Positions 49,248-60,021 are shown, counted from the stretch's first letter. The stretch is DNA of 64,000 nucleotides from Arcanobacterium urinimassiliense (GCF_900119495.1 NZ_LT632435.1:1315982-1379981); one strand, 5' to 3'. Program-made: numbers and translations. The notes: generated by a model not told the origin, from the letters alone.

Positions 49248-50186
49248 CTAGAACAGCAAATTAGTAAGCTCACGCCGGGCTTGCTTCACAGTTGGATCTT
49301 CGCTACCTACTACCATAAATAACTCTAATAGCCGTTTACGCAGTTCTTCACGAGATTCGGCGGTATTATCCGCTATTCTATCTAGCAGTCGAGCAAAAGC
49401 CGCTTCGGGTCTTCCAATCGCTACCTCTACATCCGCGGCAGCAAGATGAGAATTTATATCTGCCGCCGGCGCTGCATTAGCTTTTTCTAAAATTTGCTGT
49501 AGCCCGCTCGGTTCTCCCAGCGGATTAAGCGCTTGTATTCTCTCCAATAAATCAATTTGTGCCAAAGCAGATTTAGCCACGGCGTCGCGCGGATTTTCCT
49601 TTAACGCCGCATGATAAGCTCGCCGCGCCGCCGGTAAATCATTTGCCGCAAGAGCAGCTTGCCCTTCTTGGTGTAAAGGGGGAATTTCTGGAGCAGCTGG
49701 AGCAGTATCTTCTCCGTCTAATACCCCGGTAATTCCGTATTTAGCTGCAGCTTCAAGCAGTTTCTCTAACGTGAGCGCTACATCTGCTTCTTCCGGTACG
49801 CCGGTAAAAAGCGGAATTGGCTGGCCTTGCAACAGAGCAGCAGCCGCCGGTAAAGCTTCTACCCCAAAGGCGGCAGCCACTTCTCGCTCTTTTTCGCAAT
49901 CCACTATCCCTAGCTGCAACCGCCCCGCATAATCAGATATTAAGCGGCGCAGCAGCGTCAATAATTTTTCCGAATTAGAGGCCTGCGCGGTATGGAAAGC
50001 CAATACCACTGGCACCTGCGTAGAAGTACTCAGTACGGCAGATAAATTACTCTGCGTGACCTCTACAATCCACTCCCCCGGCACTTTCTGCCCGGCGGCA
50101 GGAGCTTTCGGTGTCGCACTTTTATTTTGTAATCCAGAAAGATCTACTGCGCCAGCTAAAGATCCCGAAAAAGAATTCATATCCAC
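49248..50186 (-). CDS. YbbN/CnoX-like thioredoxin-fold protein with TPR region
   Basis: Probable co-chaperone. The 312-residue protein has a short disordered N-terminus, a thioredoxin fold (about 40-145; PVVLAFHTAQASNSEKLL, LGIVDCEKEREVAAAFGVEALPAAALL) and a C-terminal helical TPR-like domain (about 170-312; AALAANDLPAARRAYHAALKENPRDA). The CxxC pair is missing, replaced by HTAQASNS, so it is not a disulfide oxidoreductase. A thioredoxin-like gene near glgB is also found in Mycobacterium (Rv1324), which supports family placement. It lies 2 nt after the large membrane protein gene and may be co-transcribed with it. Confidence 0.87.
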   Translation of the reverse strand: MDMNSFSGSLAGAVDLSGLQNKSATPKAPAAGQKVPGEWIVEVTQSNLSAVLSTSTQVPVVLAFHTAQASNSEKLLTLLRRLISDYAGRLQLGIVDCEKEREVAAAFGVEALPAAAALLQGQPIPLFTGVPEEADVALTLEKLLEAAAKYGITGVLDGEDTAPAAPEIPPLHQEGQAALAANDLPAARRAYHAALKENPRDAVAKSALAQIDLLERIQALNPLGEPSGLQQILEKANAAPAADINSHLAAADVEVAIGRPEAAFARLLDRIADNTAESREELRKRLLELFMVVGSEDPTVKQARRELTNLLF

Positions 50187-50188
50187 TT

Positions 50189-52471
50189 TTACTCTGCTTT
50201 CGTCACACCTAATAGAGTCGGTATAGAAGCACCGATTACTCCGACTGTTTTATCCTTTGCATCTGCGGGTGGAATATAGAAACTCACTAATACCCCATAG
50301 GAAGCAGTGACCGGATGGTCTACCGCCACCACTCCTTGATTATTTTTTGTAGACATCGCCCCAATATCTCCGCGCAACTGTAATTTAGCTCCGGCGGCAG
50401 TGCGGGTAATTTCTACGTTATAGCGCAGTTCTCCCATAATCACTAAACCGCCGTCTTCAGTGGCAACTCCCGCTACTCCGTGCTCCCCTGGAGCAAAGGT
50501 AGTCTTTACCGTACCCAAATTACCGACCGTGCTAGTCAAAGAATCCTGCTGCGCGGCAATTTCGGTATAGAGCAAATCTCCCGTGGTAAATTTGATATCT
50601 CCCAGCTTCCGCGCCTTATTGTATTCCACATAGGCGGGTAAAACTGCCGCCGGATCTACAGCATATTTATCTGCTTCTACCTGCGGGAAACCTGGTACAT
50701 CGTTGAGCTTAGATTGTAAATTTGGCAATTTGGCCGAGGGAAATACACCGGTCTGCCCCCAGAGTTGATACTGCCCACGCGGGCCAGCTTGCCGCCAAAA
50801 AGTGAGCGTATTGAGGTTTTGCCCAGCAGCCGGTTCTGCTACTACTGCTGCTGTACGCGGAAAAGCCGCACCAGAGAATATGGGATTTGCGGACTTTTCG
50901 AGCACTAATTGCGGTAGCTGCCAACTCTCACCCCGAATTTTCTTCAATTCGTATTGCGCACTGCGATAAGCAAGCAGCGGATTAGCAATTCGCCCTCCTA
51001 GTTTATTGATATCTAGAGCCGAATCGGCTTCGGCAGCTGCTCCAGCAGTAGCCTCTACTATGCTCTGAAATTTTGCTTTCGGAAGGATAGTCTCTCCCGC
51101 TTCATTCGGGGCGGGCTGGAGCGAATTAGGGGCACTACAAGCAGCAGCAAATACACAAGTAAAGATAAGCGGGAATACTCTACGCGCTACTCTTTCCCAT
51201 TTTTTCGACGCATCTTTTTGCGTACGAGAAGATTTCGAATCACTAAATTTTTTATCTACGAAATTCCACATATCTTTCCAGCTACGCACTTCTCCAGAAG
51301 ACCCGCCGTCTTTATCTGACTCATCATCAGCGTCTTTATCGCCGACTTGCTCAGCTGCATCCTGCTCATCATCTTGCTCAGCTACTTCTTGGCCATCTGC
51401 TCCGTAAGTATCTGCACCCTGAGCATCCGTATCCTGATCAGTTTCCGCTTGATTATCCACCTCTTGCGCATCTGTGTCTTGATCAGATACCACCTGCTCT
51501 GCCTCTTTATCCACCGCAACTGCGGTTTCTAAATAGTCATTCGCGGGCGTATCACCAGCGGGATCTTCCGCTAGTTGATTCTCTGGCTGATCCTCTGGGA
51601 GAATGACAATTCGCTCTTCGGCTGCCAACTCTCGATTCCGCAGCTGCTCCGCATTCGCAATGCTCGGCAAAATAGCAGCTCCTAAGGCATGATTAGTGTG
51701 AGCCACTTGCACTTCTCGATCGGTAGCTGGATCAGCTAAATCCCCTTTGAATACTGGCAATACGGTAGTTTCTGCCGCAGCATTAGTTGCTTTATTCCGG
51801 CGCCGTTCCCGCTCTCTTTGAATGAAATATGCTAGACGCTGTCGCTCGGTGCCGTCGCTAAAGAGTAAATACAAACCAATTAGGGAAATAAGTATGCCGA
51901 AGAAAATACGCTGTATCGTGGAGAATCCCCGTTCCTGCACTTTCCAGCTAATAGTAATTTCTGGCGTAGTGGCCTGCGAAGTGGCAATAATAAGAGAACG
52001 ATTAGCTTTCTCCGGAACTTTATAGGTTATATCAGCCATATTCTCGGCTTTTCCGGATTCCAACCACATATCGGATACAGACAAGGCAAAAGTACCAGCT
52101 TTTAAGGCCGCCGCGTCACTTTTGGCTACTTCGGCATCCCCCGCCTGCGTATCTAGTAGCGCCTTACCATCTTTCATTCCCTTTATTTGTGTAAAATGAG
52201 AATTTTCTACATAGGATTGCACATCTTTACTATTGCCAATTCCCCACATAATCTGGGCATCTGGCGCAGAAACTTTAATATGGAGATTGCTCATTTCCTC
52301 ATTCAAAAGGCCAGGAGCAGTGATGAGAAAATTACCTTCTCCTGCTGGCACCTGCATCTGAGCTTTATCGTTACTGTGGGCAATTCCCAATATAAGAAAT
52401 AGCAATGCCAACAGTAAACCGCCTACAGCACAGACGATACCGGCCATCTTCTTTATCGATGCTTTTTCCAC
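50189..52471 (-). CDS. Membrane protein with acidic linker and internal lipoprotein signal
   Basis: A 760-residue protein I do not recognise. Segment 1 has a transmembrane helix (9-32), an outer domain and a second helix (185-204). Segment 2 (about 205-400) is cytoplasm-like, basic at first and then highly acidic, with repeated QDTDAQ and Asp/Glu/Gln runs at about 290-390. Segment 3 begins with a basic stretch and a hydrophobic run ending in CVFAAACSAPN (lipobox Cys445), exactly like a lipoprotein signal, then an Asn/Pro-rich extracellular-type domain to the end. It is either a fusion, or segment 3 is also translated alone from ATG 51271. The start is GTG 52471 with AGAGAG upstream. It is divergent from a DivIVA-like gene. 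Confidence 0.75.
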   Translation of the reverse strand: MEKASIKKMAGIVCAVGGLLLALLFLILGIAHSNDKAQMQVPAGEGNFLITAPGLLNEEMSNLHIKVSAPDAQIMWGIGNSKDVQSYVENSHFTQIKGMKDGKALLDTQAGDAEVAKSDAAALKAGTFALSVSDMWLESGKAENMADITYKVPEKANRSLIIATSQATTPEITISWKVQERGFSTIQRIFFGILISLIGLYLLFSDGTERQRLAYFIQRERERRRNKATNAAAETTVLPVFKGDLADPATDREVQVAHTNHALGAAILPSIANAEQLRNRELAAEERIVILPEDQPENQLAEDPAGDTPANDYLETAVAVDKEAEQVVSDQDTDAQEVDNQAETDQDTDAQGADTYGADGQEVAEQDDEQDAAEQVGDKDADDESDKDGGSSGEVRSWKDMWNFVDKKFSDSKSSRTQKDASKKWERVARRVFPLIFTCVFAAACSAPNSLQPAPNEAGETILPKAKFQSIVEATAGAAAEADSALDINKLGGRIANPLLAYRSAQYELKKIRGESWQLPQLVLEKSANPIFSGAAFPRTAAVVAEPAAGQNLNTLTFWRQAGPRGQYQLWGQTGVFPSAKLPNLQSKLNDVPGFPQVEADKYAVDPAAVLPAYVEYNKARKLGDIKFTTGDLLYTEIAAQQDSLTSTVGNLGTVKTTFAPGEHGVAGVATEDGGLVIMGELRYNVEITRTAAGAKLQLRGDIGAMSTKNNQGVVAVDHPVTASYGVLVSFYIPPADAKDKTVGVIGASIPTLLGVTKAE

Positions 52472-52530
52472 AGTTACGCTCTCTAATAAGGTAGGTTTCT
52501 CCCGGGTATAAAACTCCGTTCTTCATCAAT

Positions 52531-52536
52531 TATAAT
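52531..52536 (+). promoter_or_regulatory. -10 element of the divIVA-like gene
   Basis: A perfect TATAAT. The predicted start at 52542-52544 falls on an ATG that opens a 12-codon frame (52542-52580), ahead of the main gene and in another frame. No good -35 is visible. Confidence 0.5.
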
Positions 52537-52608
52537 AATATATGGACTATGTGCCGATGCGAATCGGGCAAAGAATATGAATATCTGGCCGAAATGGAGA
52601 AAAAAAGC

Positions 52609-53769
52609 ATGAGTGGCGAAGAAGCAGAATTTTCCGTAGTTATGCGCGGCTATGATCGGGCACAGGTAGATCAGAAGGTAGGGGAACTTACTGATATACT
52701 CGGCCAGACTCGTGCGCAAGTGGCTGAATTAGATAGCCAGATTTTGCAGCTATCCGGAAAACTTGCCCAAGCACAGGCAGAACTGCGGGAAAATAGCCGC
52801 CCCTCTTATGCCGGCTTGGGAGCGCGGGTAGAGAAACTGCTGCGCGCCACTGAAGAACAAGCTTTAGATGTGATGACGCATTCGCGGCGGGATGCCGAGA
52901 AACTTCTGGAAGATGCCCAGCGCAAAGCGGAGAATCTGCGGGCAGAGGCAGAGCGGGAAAGCCGTGATATTTTAGAAAAAGCACAGAAAGACGCCGCTAA
53001 TTTAACTGATACCACCAAACGAAATGCAGAAGAGAAGACGGCTGCCGCCGGAAAAGTTAGCAGTGAAATGCTGGAATCGGCGCGGCGTGAAGCGGAAATG
53101 ATGCGCACGCGCGCCGAAGCAGATGCCCAGACTCTCACCACGCAGACCGCACAAGAAATAAATACTTTAAAAGTAGAAGCTGCCAGTGCCGCTACTGCTC
53201 TCCGCAGCGCTGCCCAAAAAGAAGTAGCGGAAATGCGCAGCGCTGCCGCACAAGAAACTGCAAAATTACGGGCAGATACCGAAACTTTGGTCACTACAAT
53301 GCGGGCAGATGCAGAAAAAGAAATTACCGAGCGCAACCAAGCGGCAGCTGCGGCTTTAGCGGCACAAGAAGCCGATTTACGCGAAAAAGCCGAAGCAATG
53401 CTGCAAACAGCTGAAAACACTGCTCAGCAGGCTGAAGCGCGCGTAGCCGAAGCTACAAAACGGGCTAGCGAGTTGCGCGCTGAATCTACGCAACAAGCGG
53501 CAGAAATACTTGCGGAAGCTCGCACGGAAGCAGCGGATATACTGGCAAAAGCACGGGCAGAAAGTCAGCAACTGCGGGCGGCAGCTGAAGAAGAAAGCAC
53601 CGCTAAGCGTCGCGCCGCCGCTGAATACGTAGAATCTCTAGAGGCACAGCGCGCCGCTCTCACATCATATTTAGAGGATATGCGTGGAGTGCTGAATAAT
53701 TCGGAAAATTCTCTCGCACTAGACGAAATGCTGAAAGCAGCTGCAGAAAAGGCAGCGGCGGGAGAATAG
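52609..53769 (+). CDS. DivIVA-like coiled-coil protein
   Basis: Probable pole- or septum-associated scaffold. The 386-residue protein begins with the DivIVA lipid-binding motif FSVVMRGYDRAQVDQKVGEL and then is almost all heptad coiled coil rich in Ala, Glu and Arg (about 35-375), with repeats such as EAR/AEA units. A similar layout is seen in actinobacterial DivIVA, FilP and Scy proteins. ATG 52609 was chosen since GGAG lies 8 nt upstream and the DivIVA motif follows at the usual distance; in-frame ATGs at 52549 and 52594 would add a non-conserved extension. It is divergent from the membrane protein gene. Confidence 0.85.
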   Translation: MSGEEAEFSVVMRGYDRAQVDQKVGELTDILGQTRAQVAELDSQILQLSGKLAQAQAELRENSRPSYAGLGARVEKLLRATEEQALDVMTHSRRDAEKLLEDAQRKAENLRAEAERESRDILEKAQKDAANLTDTTKRNAEEKTAAAGKVSSEMLESARREAEMMRTRAEADAQTLTTQTAQEINTLKVEAASAATALRSAAQKEVAEMRSAAAQETAKLRADTETLVTTMRADAEKEITERNQAAAAALAAQEADLREKAEAMLQTAENTAQQAEARVAEATKRASELRAESTQQAAEILAEARTEAADILAKARAESQQLRAAAEEESTAKRRAAAEYVESLEAQRAALTSYLEDMRGVLNNSENSLALDEMLKAAAEKAAAGE

Positions 53770-53791
53770 CGCAGATGCGCGCGAGTGCAGA

Positions 53792-54577
53792 TTACGCAGC
53801 GCGCGCTGCCGCATAGAATTCGCGTAAAATCTTCGCTAAAGCGAGCGGATTCTCTAAAGCGGTAAAATGCCCGGCGGCGGGCACTTCTCTGAGCTGAGCA
53901 TTGGCACTCCGCTCTCCCCAAGCAGCTAGAGCAGCGCGCGCACAGGTAGGATCGTCACTTCCGCGAATAAGATAGATCGGCCCAGAAATTTTTTCTACAG
54001 CTGTTTCATAGCTAGCGCGCCCTGCCATGGCTTCCTGTGCCCATTTCAGCCCGTCTTCTGGTATAGCTGCCAAACGTAACCGTAAATCCTGCCTTATTTC
54101 AGCAGTCGCCGCCGGCGAAAGCATAGTCTCCGGCCAATCGCTAAGCGCAATTTTTCCTTGCCCCTGTGCAGCTTGGGCAATAATCTCTTGCCGGCGCGCC
54201 CGCTGGGCGGCAGTATCAGCCGCAATATTCGTATCCATAAGTGCTAAAGCTCGCACTTGCGCATAGTGGCTGCAAGTAAATGCCGCAGCTGCCACTCCTC
54301 CCATAGAGAGCCCGCCCAGTGCAATTTTTTCTATTCCGAGCTTCGTTAAAGTATTTTTTAAGGCCTCCACGTAGGCACTAATACTTCCAGTTGCGGAGAA
54401 CTCTTGCCCCGGGCGCGAACAGCCAAAGCCGGGGGCGTCTATCGTGAGCACATCAATATCATCTAGAAGTAGGCGCACCTTATCCCACATACTCCCATCT
54501 AAAGGAAGGGCGTGTAGCAACACTAACGGAAGCTCACTCTCCGGGCCACTGCGCTTATAGGCCAGAATTTTCTCCAT
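53792..54577 (-). CDS. Alpha/beta hydrolase
   Basis: A 261-residue hydrolase of unknown substrate. It has LVLLHALPLDGSMWD near the N-terminus with an oxyanion loop, the nucleophile elbow GLSMGGV, the acid Asp in IRGSDDPTCA and His in AAGHFTALENP. The closest common relatives are 3-oxoadipate enol-lactonase-like hydrolases, but no aromatic pathway genes are nearby. ATG 54577 was chosen because a GAGAAGAGA purine run precedes it; a longer start at 54616 lies next to the 11-bp repeats. It converges on the DivIVA-like gene. Confidence 0.88.
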   Translation of the reverse strand: MEKILAYKRSGPESELPLVLLHALPLDGSMWDKVRLLLDDIDVLTIDAPGFGCSRPGQEFSATGSISAYVEALKNTLTKLGIEKIALGGLSMGGVAAAAFTCSHYAQVRALALMDTNIAADTAAQRARRQEIIAQAAQGQGKIALSDWPETMLSPAATAEIRQDLRLRLAAIPEDGLKWAQEAMAGRASYETAVEKISGPIYLIRGSDDPTCARAALAAWGERSANAQLREVPAAGHFTALENPLALAKILREFYAAARAA

Positions 54578-54616
54578 CTTAGCTATCTCTTCTCTTTTAG
54601 AAATTTTCCTTATCAA

Positions 54617-54649
54617 CGCTTTATCTTCGCTTTATCTTCGCTTTATCTT
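54617..54649. repeat. 11-bp tandem repeat, three copies, on a stop codon
   Basis: CGCTTTATCTT occurs three times in a row (54617-54627, 54628-54638, 54639-54649). On the minus strand the unit is AAGATAAAGCG, and the copy nearest the small zinc protein gene contains its TAA stop codon; the two others are extra copies downstream. Confidence 0.85.
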
Positions 54650-54927
54650 CTCCCGCGCGCCCGCCAACAAGCAGTATGCCAATGCCGCCGCTCCCGCAGT
54701 CCCGCTTCTCTGCCAAACCAATTTTCTTCCGTCCACGCCACTTCGTGCGCTTCCCCTATAGATATAGTTCCAGAGCAGCCAGGGCAAATATAGCGCTTTT
54801 TAGCACTTTGAATATGATGCACTTTATACTCACGGCCATCTTTGCCTATTTCTTGGCGCGTATAGCCCAGAATACGCTCCGTATTAAGCGGGCGCACCAC
54901 TCGGCTATATTTGCGAGATTTCCGCAT
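54643..54927 (-). CDS. Small zinc-site protein of unknown function
   Basis: A 94-residue basic protein. It has a likely zinc site: YICPGCSGTISIGEAH gives CxxC and a His, and RRHWHTACWRARG gives His and Cys. The same pattern is found in a conserved actinobacterial protein family encoded next to nucS, but no function is known to me. The start ATG belongs to a TAATG sequence that arose from a 16-bp duplication of the nucS end. The gene follows nucS and precedes a hydrolase gene. Confidence 0.8.
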   Translation of the reverse strand: MRKSRKYSRVVRPLNTERILGYTRQEIGKDGREYKVHHIQSAKKRYICPGCSGTISIGEAHEVAWTEENWFGREAGLRERRHWHTACWRARGRR

Positions 54928-54958
54928 TAAAAGAGCCTATCTTTAAAAGAGCCTATCT
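54927..54958. repeat. 16-bp tandem duplication between nucS and the small zinc gene
   Basis: TTAAAAGAGCCTATCT occurs twice in a row (54927-54942 and 54943-54958). On the minus strand each copy is AGATAGGCTCTTTTAA. The first read contains the nucS stop codon; the second ends in TAA directly joined to TG of the next start codon. The parent junction was therefore probably a one-base TAATG overlap that the duplication split. Confidence 0.9.
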
Positions 54959-55638
54959 GCTGCATCATTCAATCCGCGCATTTCATCATAATCTAGAATC
55001 AAGCAGGAAATTCCCCGATCCTCTGCCAAGGTACGTGCCTGCGGCTTAATTTCTTGCGCCGCGAATACCCCATGCACCGGAGTAATTGTAGAATCACGCC
55101 GCAGGAACTCTAAATAGCGCGTAAGTTGCTCTACGCCATCTATTTCGCCCCGCCGCTTCACTTCCACGGCAATATGCTCTCCTAAAGAATTTACGAGCAT
55201 GAGGTCTACCGGACCGATAGGAGTGGGGTATTCGCGGCGCACTAAGCGCATATCTGCGCCTACTAGCTCTACTTGCTCCGCGAGCAGCGCTTGCAGATGA
55301 GCTTCTACCCCGTCTTTCTGCAGGCCTGGTTCATTGCCAAATTCATATTCAATATCAGAATAGACGCTAAAGACCTGGATATTTAATTTATCTTCGGTCT
55401 TGCGATGCACCACTTCCCAAACTTCAGTTATACCCGCAGTGGCTTCTTCTGCTGTCGCTTCCCGAGTATGTAAATCGCAGGGCGCACTCATCCAATTCAA
55501 AGGCTTATAAGAGCCCCCGTCAGCATGTACGAGCACCGAGCCATCTGCCTTCACCATAATTAGGCGAATAGCCGGCTCTAAATGCGCATCTAAGCGCCCG
55601 GCATAATCCACTGCGCACTTGGTTATCACTAAGCGCAT
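54943..55638 (-). CDS. nucS: Mismatch endonuclease NucS (EndoMS)
   Basis: Cuts both strands at mismatches and provides the non-canonical mismatch repair of actinobacteria and archaea, which lack MutS/MutL. The 231-residue protein has an N-terminal DNA-binding and dimer domain (1-110) and a RecB-like nuclease domain with GPVDLMLVN and [22 protein letters not shown]; the Asp, Glu and Lys there are the catalytic residues. It lies 12 nt after atpC, a neighbourhood conserved in many actinobacteria, and may share the atp transcript. Confidence 0.96.
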   Translation of the reverse strand: MRLVITKCAVDYAGRLDAHLEPAIRLIMVKADGSVLVHADGGSYKPLNWMSAPCDLHTREATAEEATAGITEVWEVVHRKTEDKLNIQVFSVYSDIEYEFGNEPGLQKDGVEAHLQALLAEQVELVGADMRLVRREYPTPIGPVDLMLVNSLGEHIAVEVKRRGEIDGVEQLTRYLEFLRRDSTITPVHGVFAAQEIKPQARTLAEDRGISCLILDYDEMRGLNDAADRLF

Positions 55639-55650
55639 CAGCTTATCATC

Positions 55651-55907
55651 TCATTCCTCTATCGCGTGGCCGCTCTCCACTAGTATCCGGATATTATCGG
55701 AATCCACCGTCATGAACCCATTACTAATTTCTGCATAGTTTTTCTGGCCAGAATCAGTGGTATAACGGACTTTTCCGGGCACTAGTACCGCCAATACCGG
55801 TGCATGCCCCGGAAGAATTCCCATTTCTCCCTCATAAGCCGGCACCACCACTTCGGATACTTGACCCGTGAAAATAACTCCGCGGCGCGATATTATATCC
55901 AGTTTCA

Positions 55908-55908
<1 letters not shown>
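55651..55908 (-). CDS. atpC: ATP synthase F1 subunit epsilon
   Basis: Central-stalk subunit that couples rotation and can inhibit ATP hydrolysis. At 85 residues only the N-terminal beta-sandwich is present (KLDIISRRGVIFTGQVSEVVVPA, GEMGILPGHAPVLAVL); the C-terminal inhibitory helix hairpin is missing, as in other short actinobacterial forms. The start overlaps the atpD stop by one base (TAATG). It is the last atp gene. Confidence 0.95.
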
Positions 55909-57392
<1,484 letters not shown>

Positions 57393-57434
57393 TTATCTCT
57401 TCCTCTTTGCTCCCGGCAGCTACCGCTACCGCAT

Positions 57435-58349
57435 TTATTTGCCAGCCAGCGCATCTGCACCGGAAACAATTTCTGTTATTTCTGTAGTAATTTCAGCCTG
57501 ACGAGCATTATTAGCTTGCCGGACATAATCATTAATAAGTTCACGAGCGTTATCGGTGGCCGATTGCATCGCTCTCTGGCGCGAAGCCAATTCCGAAGCC
57601 GCCGCCATCAGCAATACCGAATGGATACGCTGCGACACATACAGCGGCAGTAAGGCATCGAAAACCTCCTGCGCCGAAGGCTCAAATTCGTAGAGTGGAT
57701 ACTGAGTAAAACTCTTATCCGCACTTTCTTCTGCGCTATCTTCTTCCTCATCTACCACAACCAGCGGCAGCATACGGCGAATTTCTACCGTCTGGCGCAC
57801 CATCGATTCAAAACGAGTCGATACCACGTGCAGTTCTGCCACGCCCCCAGCTGCGGCCGGAGCTAAAAATCGCGCTAAGAAAAGCTGCGCAATTTCCAGG
57901 GCAGTCTCATTAGACGGCTTATCTGATTCTCCCGTCCAGGCTTTCTCTATTTTTTCACCCATGAAGGAGTAATGAGATTCTCCCCGCCGACCAAATACAA
58001 ATAGTATTGGCTCTTTACCGGCGGCACGTAAATCTTCAAGAAGCCCATCCGCTTCCCGCAGCACAGAAGCTGAATAGGCTCCCGCCATGCCGCGATCAGA
58101 AGTAATCACAAATACGATTACCTTATTAGTATCATTACGCTCATTAACCAAAGGGTGGTTAGTCTGCGCATGCACAGCTACAGCTGCCAGAGCTGCGGTG
58201 AGCTCTTTCGTATAGGGATCAGCTCCTAAAGCCTGCTTACGGGCTTTCCCAATCCGAGATGCAGCTATTAGCTCCATCGCCCGAAATACTTTTTCAAGCG
58301 TGGAGGTAGCTTGAATCTTCTTCTTGTAAACTCGCTGGCTAGCTCCCAC
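57435..58349 (-). CDS. atpG: ATP synthase F1 subunit gamma
   Basis: Rotating central shaft. The 304-residue protein has the conserved N-terminal coiled coil (RVYKKKIQATSTLEKVFRAMELIAASRI), VITSDRGMAGAYSASVL and the C-terminal helix ending ELINDYVRQANNARQAEITTEITEIVSGADAL. It starts at GTG 58349 with GGGAA upstream. An acidic insert (EEEDSAEESADKS, about 210-222) is typical for actinobacterial gamma subunits. Confidence 0.97.
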   Translation of the reverse strand: MGASQRVYKKKIQATSTLEKVFRAMELIAASRIGKARKQALGADPYTKELTAALAAVAVHAQTNHPLVNERNDTNKVIVFVITSDRGMAGAYSASVLREADGLLEDLRAAGKEPILFVFGRRGESHYSFMGEKIEKAWTGESDKPSNETALEIAQLFLARFLAPAAAGGVAELHVVSTRFESMVRQTVEIRRMLPLVVVDEEEDSAEESADKSFTQYPLYEFEPSAQEVFDALLPLYVSQRIHSVLLMAAASELASRQRAMQSATDNARELINDYVRQANNARQAEITTEITEIVSGADALAGK

Positions 58350-58357
58350 GGTATTCC

Positions 58358-59983
58358 CTACTTCTTAAGCACAATTTTCTCTTGCGCAGATTCTGCGCTC
58401 ACTTCTTCCTCCGGAAGCTTAGCCGCATTGGCTTCTAAATTAGCCAGGAAGCTCTCGTGAAAAGCTTTCACTTCCTTCTCTAATTCTGCTTCCGTCTCGG
58501 GGGTGAGCAGTTCCGTATCCGCGATTGTGGAAAGTATCTGAGAATTATGCCGGAGATAATCCAAAAGCTGCGCTTCATAAGCATGTACTTTTATCACCGG
58601 TATATCGTCCATAAACCCATGCGTACCTGCCCACACCGAAACTACCTGCTCCTCTATTGGATAAGGCGTATTTTGTGGCTGCTTAAGCAGTTCCATTAGC
58701 CGTTCACCACGAATGAGCTGCTTCTGAGTGGCAGAATCCAGATCGGAAGCGAACATCGCGAAAGCTGCCTGCGCCCGATACTGCGCCAAAGTAATCTTCA
58801 GCGTACCGGCCACTTTCTTCATCGCCTTAATCTGGGCATCTCCACCCACACGCGATACGGAAATACCCACATCTACTGCCGGGCGCTGATTGGCATTAAA
58901 CAAATCCGACTGCAAGAATATCTGCCCATCCGTAATCGAAATTACGTTAGTCGGAATATACGCCGATACATCATTCGCCTTCGTTTCAATTATCGGCAAG
59001 CCAGTCATTGAACCGCCGCCATAAGCGTCCGAAAGTTTCGCACAACGCTCCAGTAAGCGAGAATGTAAGTAGAATACATCGCCCGGGTAAGCTTCCCGCC
59101 CCGGAGGTCTTCTAAGTAGCAGCGACATCGAACGATAAGCTTCCGCCTGTTTAGAAAGATCATCGAAAACGATTAATACGTGCTTAGAATCGTACATCCA
59201 GTGCTGGCCAATAGCAGAGCCAGTGTACGGTGCTAAGTACTTAAAACCAGCCGAATCAGAAGCAGGTGCGGCAACTATGGTCGTATACTGCAAAGCTCCG
59301 GCGTGCTCCAAAGTAGCGCGCACCGAGGCAATAGTAGAACCTTTCTGCCCAATTGCCACATAGATACAACGTACTTGCTTCTGTGGATCGCCAGTCTCCC
59401 AGTTTTCTTTCTGATTCAAAATAGCATCGATAGCGAGGGCCGTTTTTCCAGTCTGCCTATCGCCAATAATGAGCTGCCGCTGCCCCCGCCCAATCGGAAT
59501 CATGGCATCAATTGCTTTTAATCCCGTATGCAGCGGTTCGCATACCGATTTCCGCATCATCACGCCGGGAGCCTGCAATTCCAGAGCGCGCCGCCCCTGC
59601 AGGTTAGTGATATCTCCCAGACCATCAATGGGATTACCTAGTGGATCTACCACTCGCCCTAAGTAACCATCGCCTACTGGCACGGAAAGCACTTCGCCGG
59701 TACGGCGTACTTCCATACCTTCCTGAATCATCGAGAAATCACCGAGCACTACCACGCCGATTTCTTTTTCTTCAAGATTCATTGCTAAACCTTGCGTGCC
59801 GTCTTCAAATGTCAGCAACTCGTTCGCCATCGTACCGGGCAGCCCGGACACACGCGCAATACCGTCTGCCGTCTCCAGTACCTGCCCGACTTCTTCCCCA
59901 GCCACCTGAGCTGGCTCATAAGACTCTACGAAGTTGCTCAGCGCCTCCCGAATTTTCTCGGGTTGGATGCCTAGTTCAGCCAT
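58358..59983 (-). CDS. atpA: ATP synthase F1 subunit alpha
   Basis: Non-catalytic nucleotide-binding subunit of F1. The 541-residue protein has the P-loop [26 protein letters not shown], the signature [23 protein letters not shown] and [20 protein letters not shown] with the arginine finger. The C-terminal tail (about 515-541, [17 protein letters not shown]) is a short charged extension as seen in actinobacteria. GAGGAAGAGG precedes the ATG. Confidence 0.98.
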   Translation of the reverse strand: MAELGIQPEKIREALSNFVESYEPAQVAGEEVGQVLETADGIARVSGLPGTMANELLTFEDGTQGLAMNLEEKEIGVVVLGDFSMIQEGMEVRRTGEVLSVPVGDGYLGRVVDPLGNPIDGLGDITNLQGRRALELQAPGVMMRKSVCEPLHTGLKAIDAMIPIGRGQRQLIIGDRQTGKTALAIDAILNQKENWETGDPQKQVRCIYVAIGQKGSTIASVRATLEHAGALQYTTIVAAPASDSAGFKYLAPYTGSAIGQHWMYDSKHVLIVFDDLSKQAEAYRSMSLLLRRPPGREAYPGDVFYLHSRLLERCAKLSDAYGGGSMTGLPIIETKANDVSAYIPTNVISITDGQIFLQSDLFNANQRPAVDVGISVSRVGGDAQIKAMKKVAGTLKITLAQYRAQAAFAMFASDLDSATQKQLIRGERLMELLKQPQNTPYPIEEQVVSVWAGTHGFMDDIPVIKVHAYEAQLLDYLRHNSQILSTIADTELLTPETEAELEKEVKAFHESFLANLEANAAKLPEEEVSAESAQEKIVLKK

Positions 59984-60021
59984 TCCTCTTCCTCGTTCAC
60001 TCTCAGCGGCCTCCGCCGCAT

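Noticed and set aside
52806-53420. A 204-codon minus-strand frame inside the divIVA-like gene
   Set aside because: Antisense shadow of an Ala/Glu-rich coiled coil; the product is Ala/Ser/Arg low complexity.
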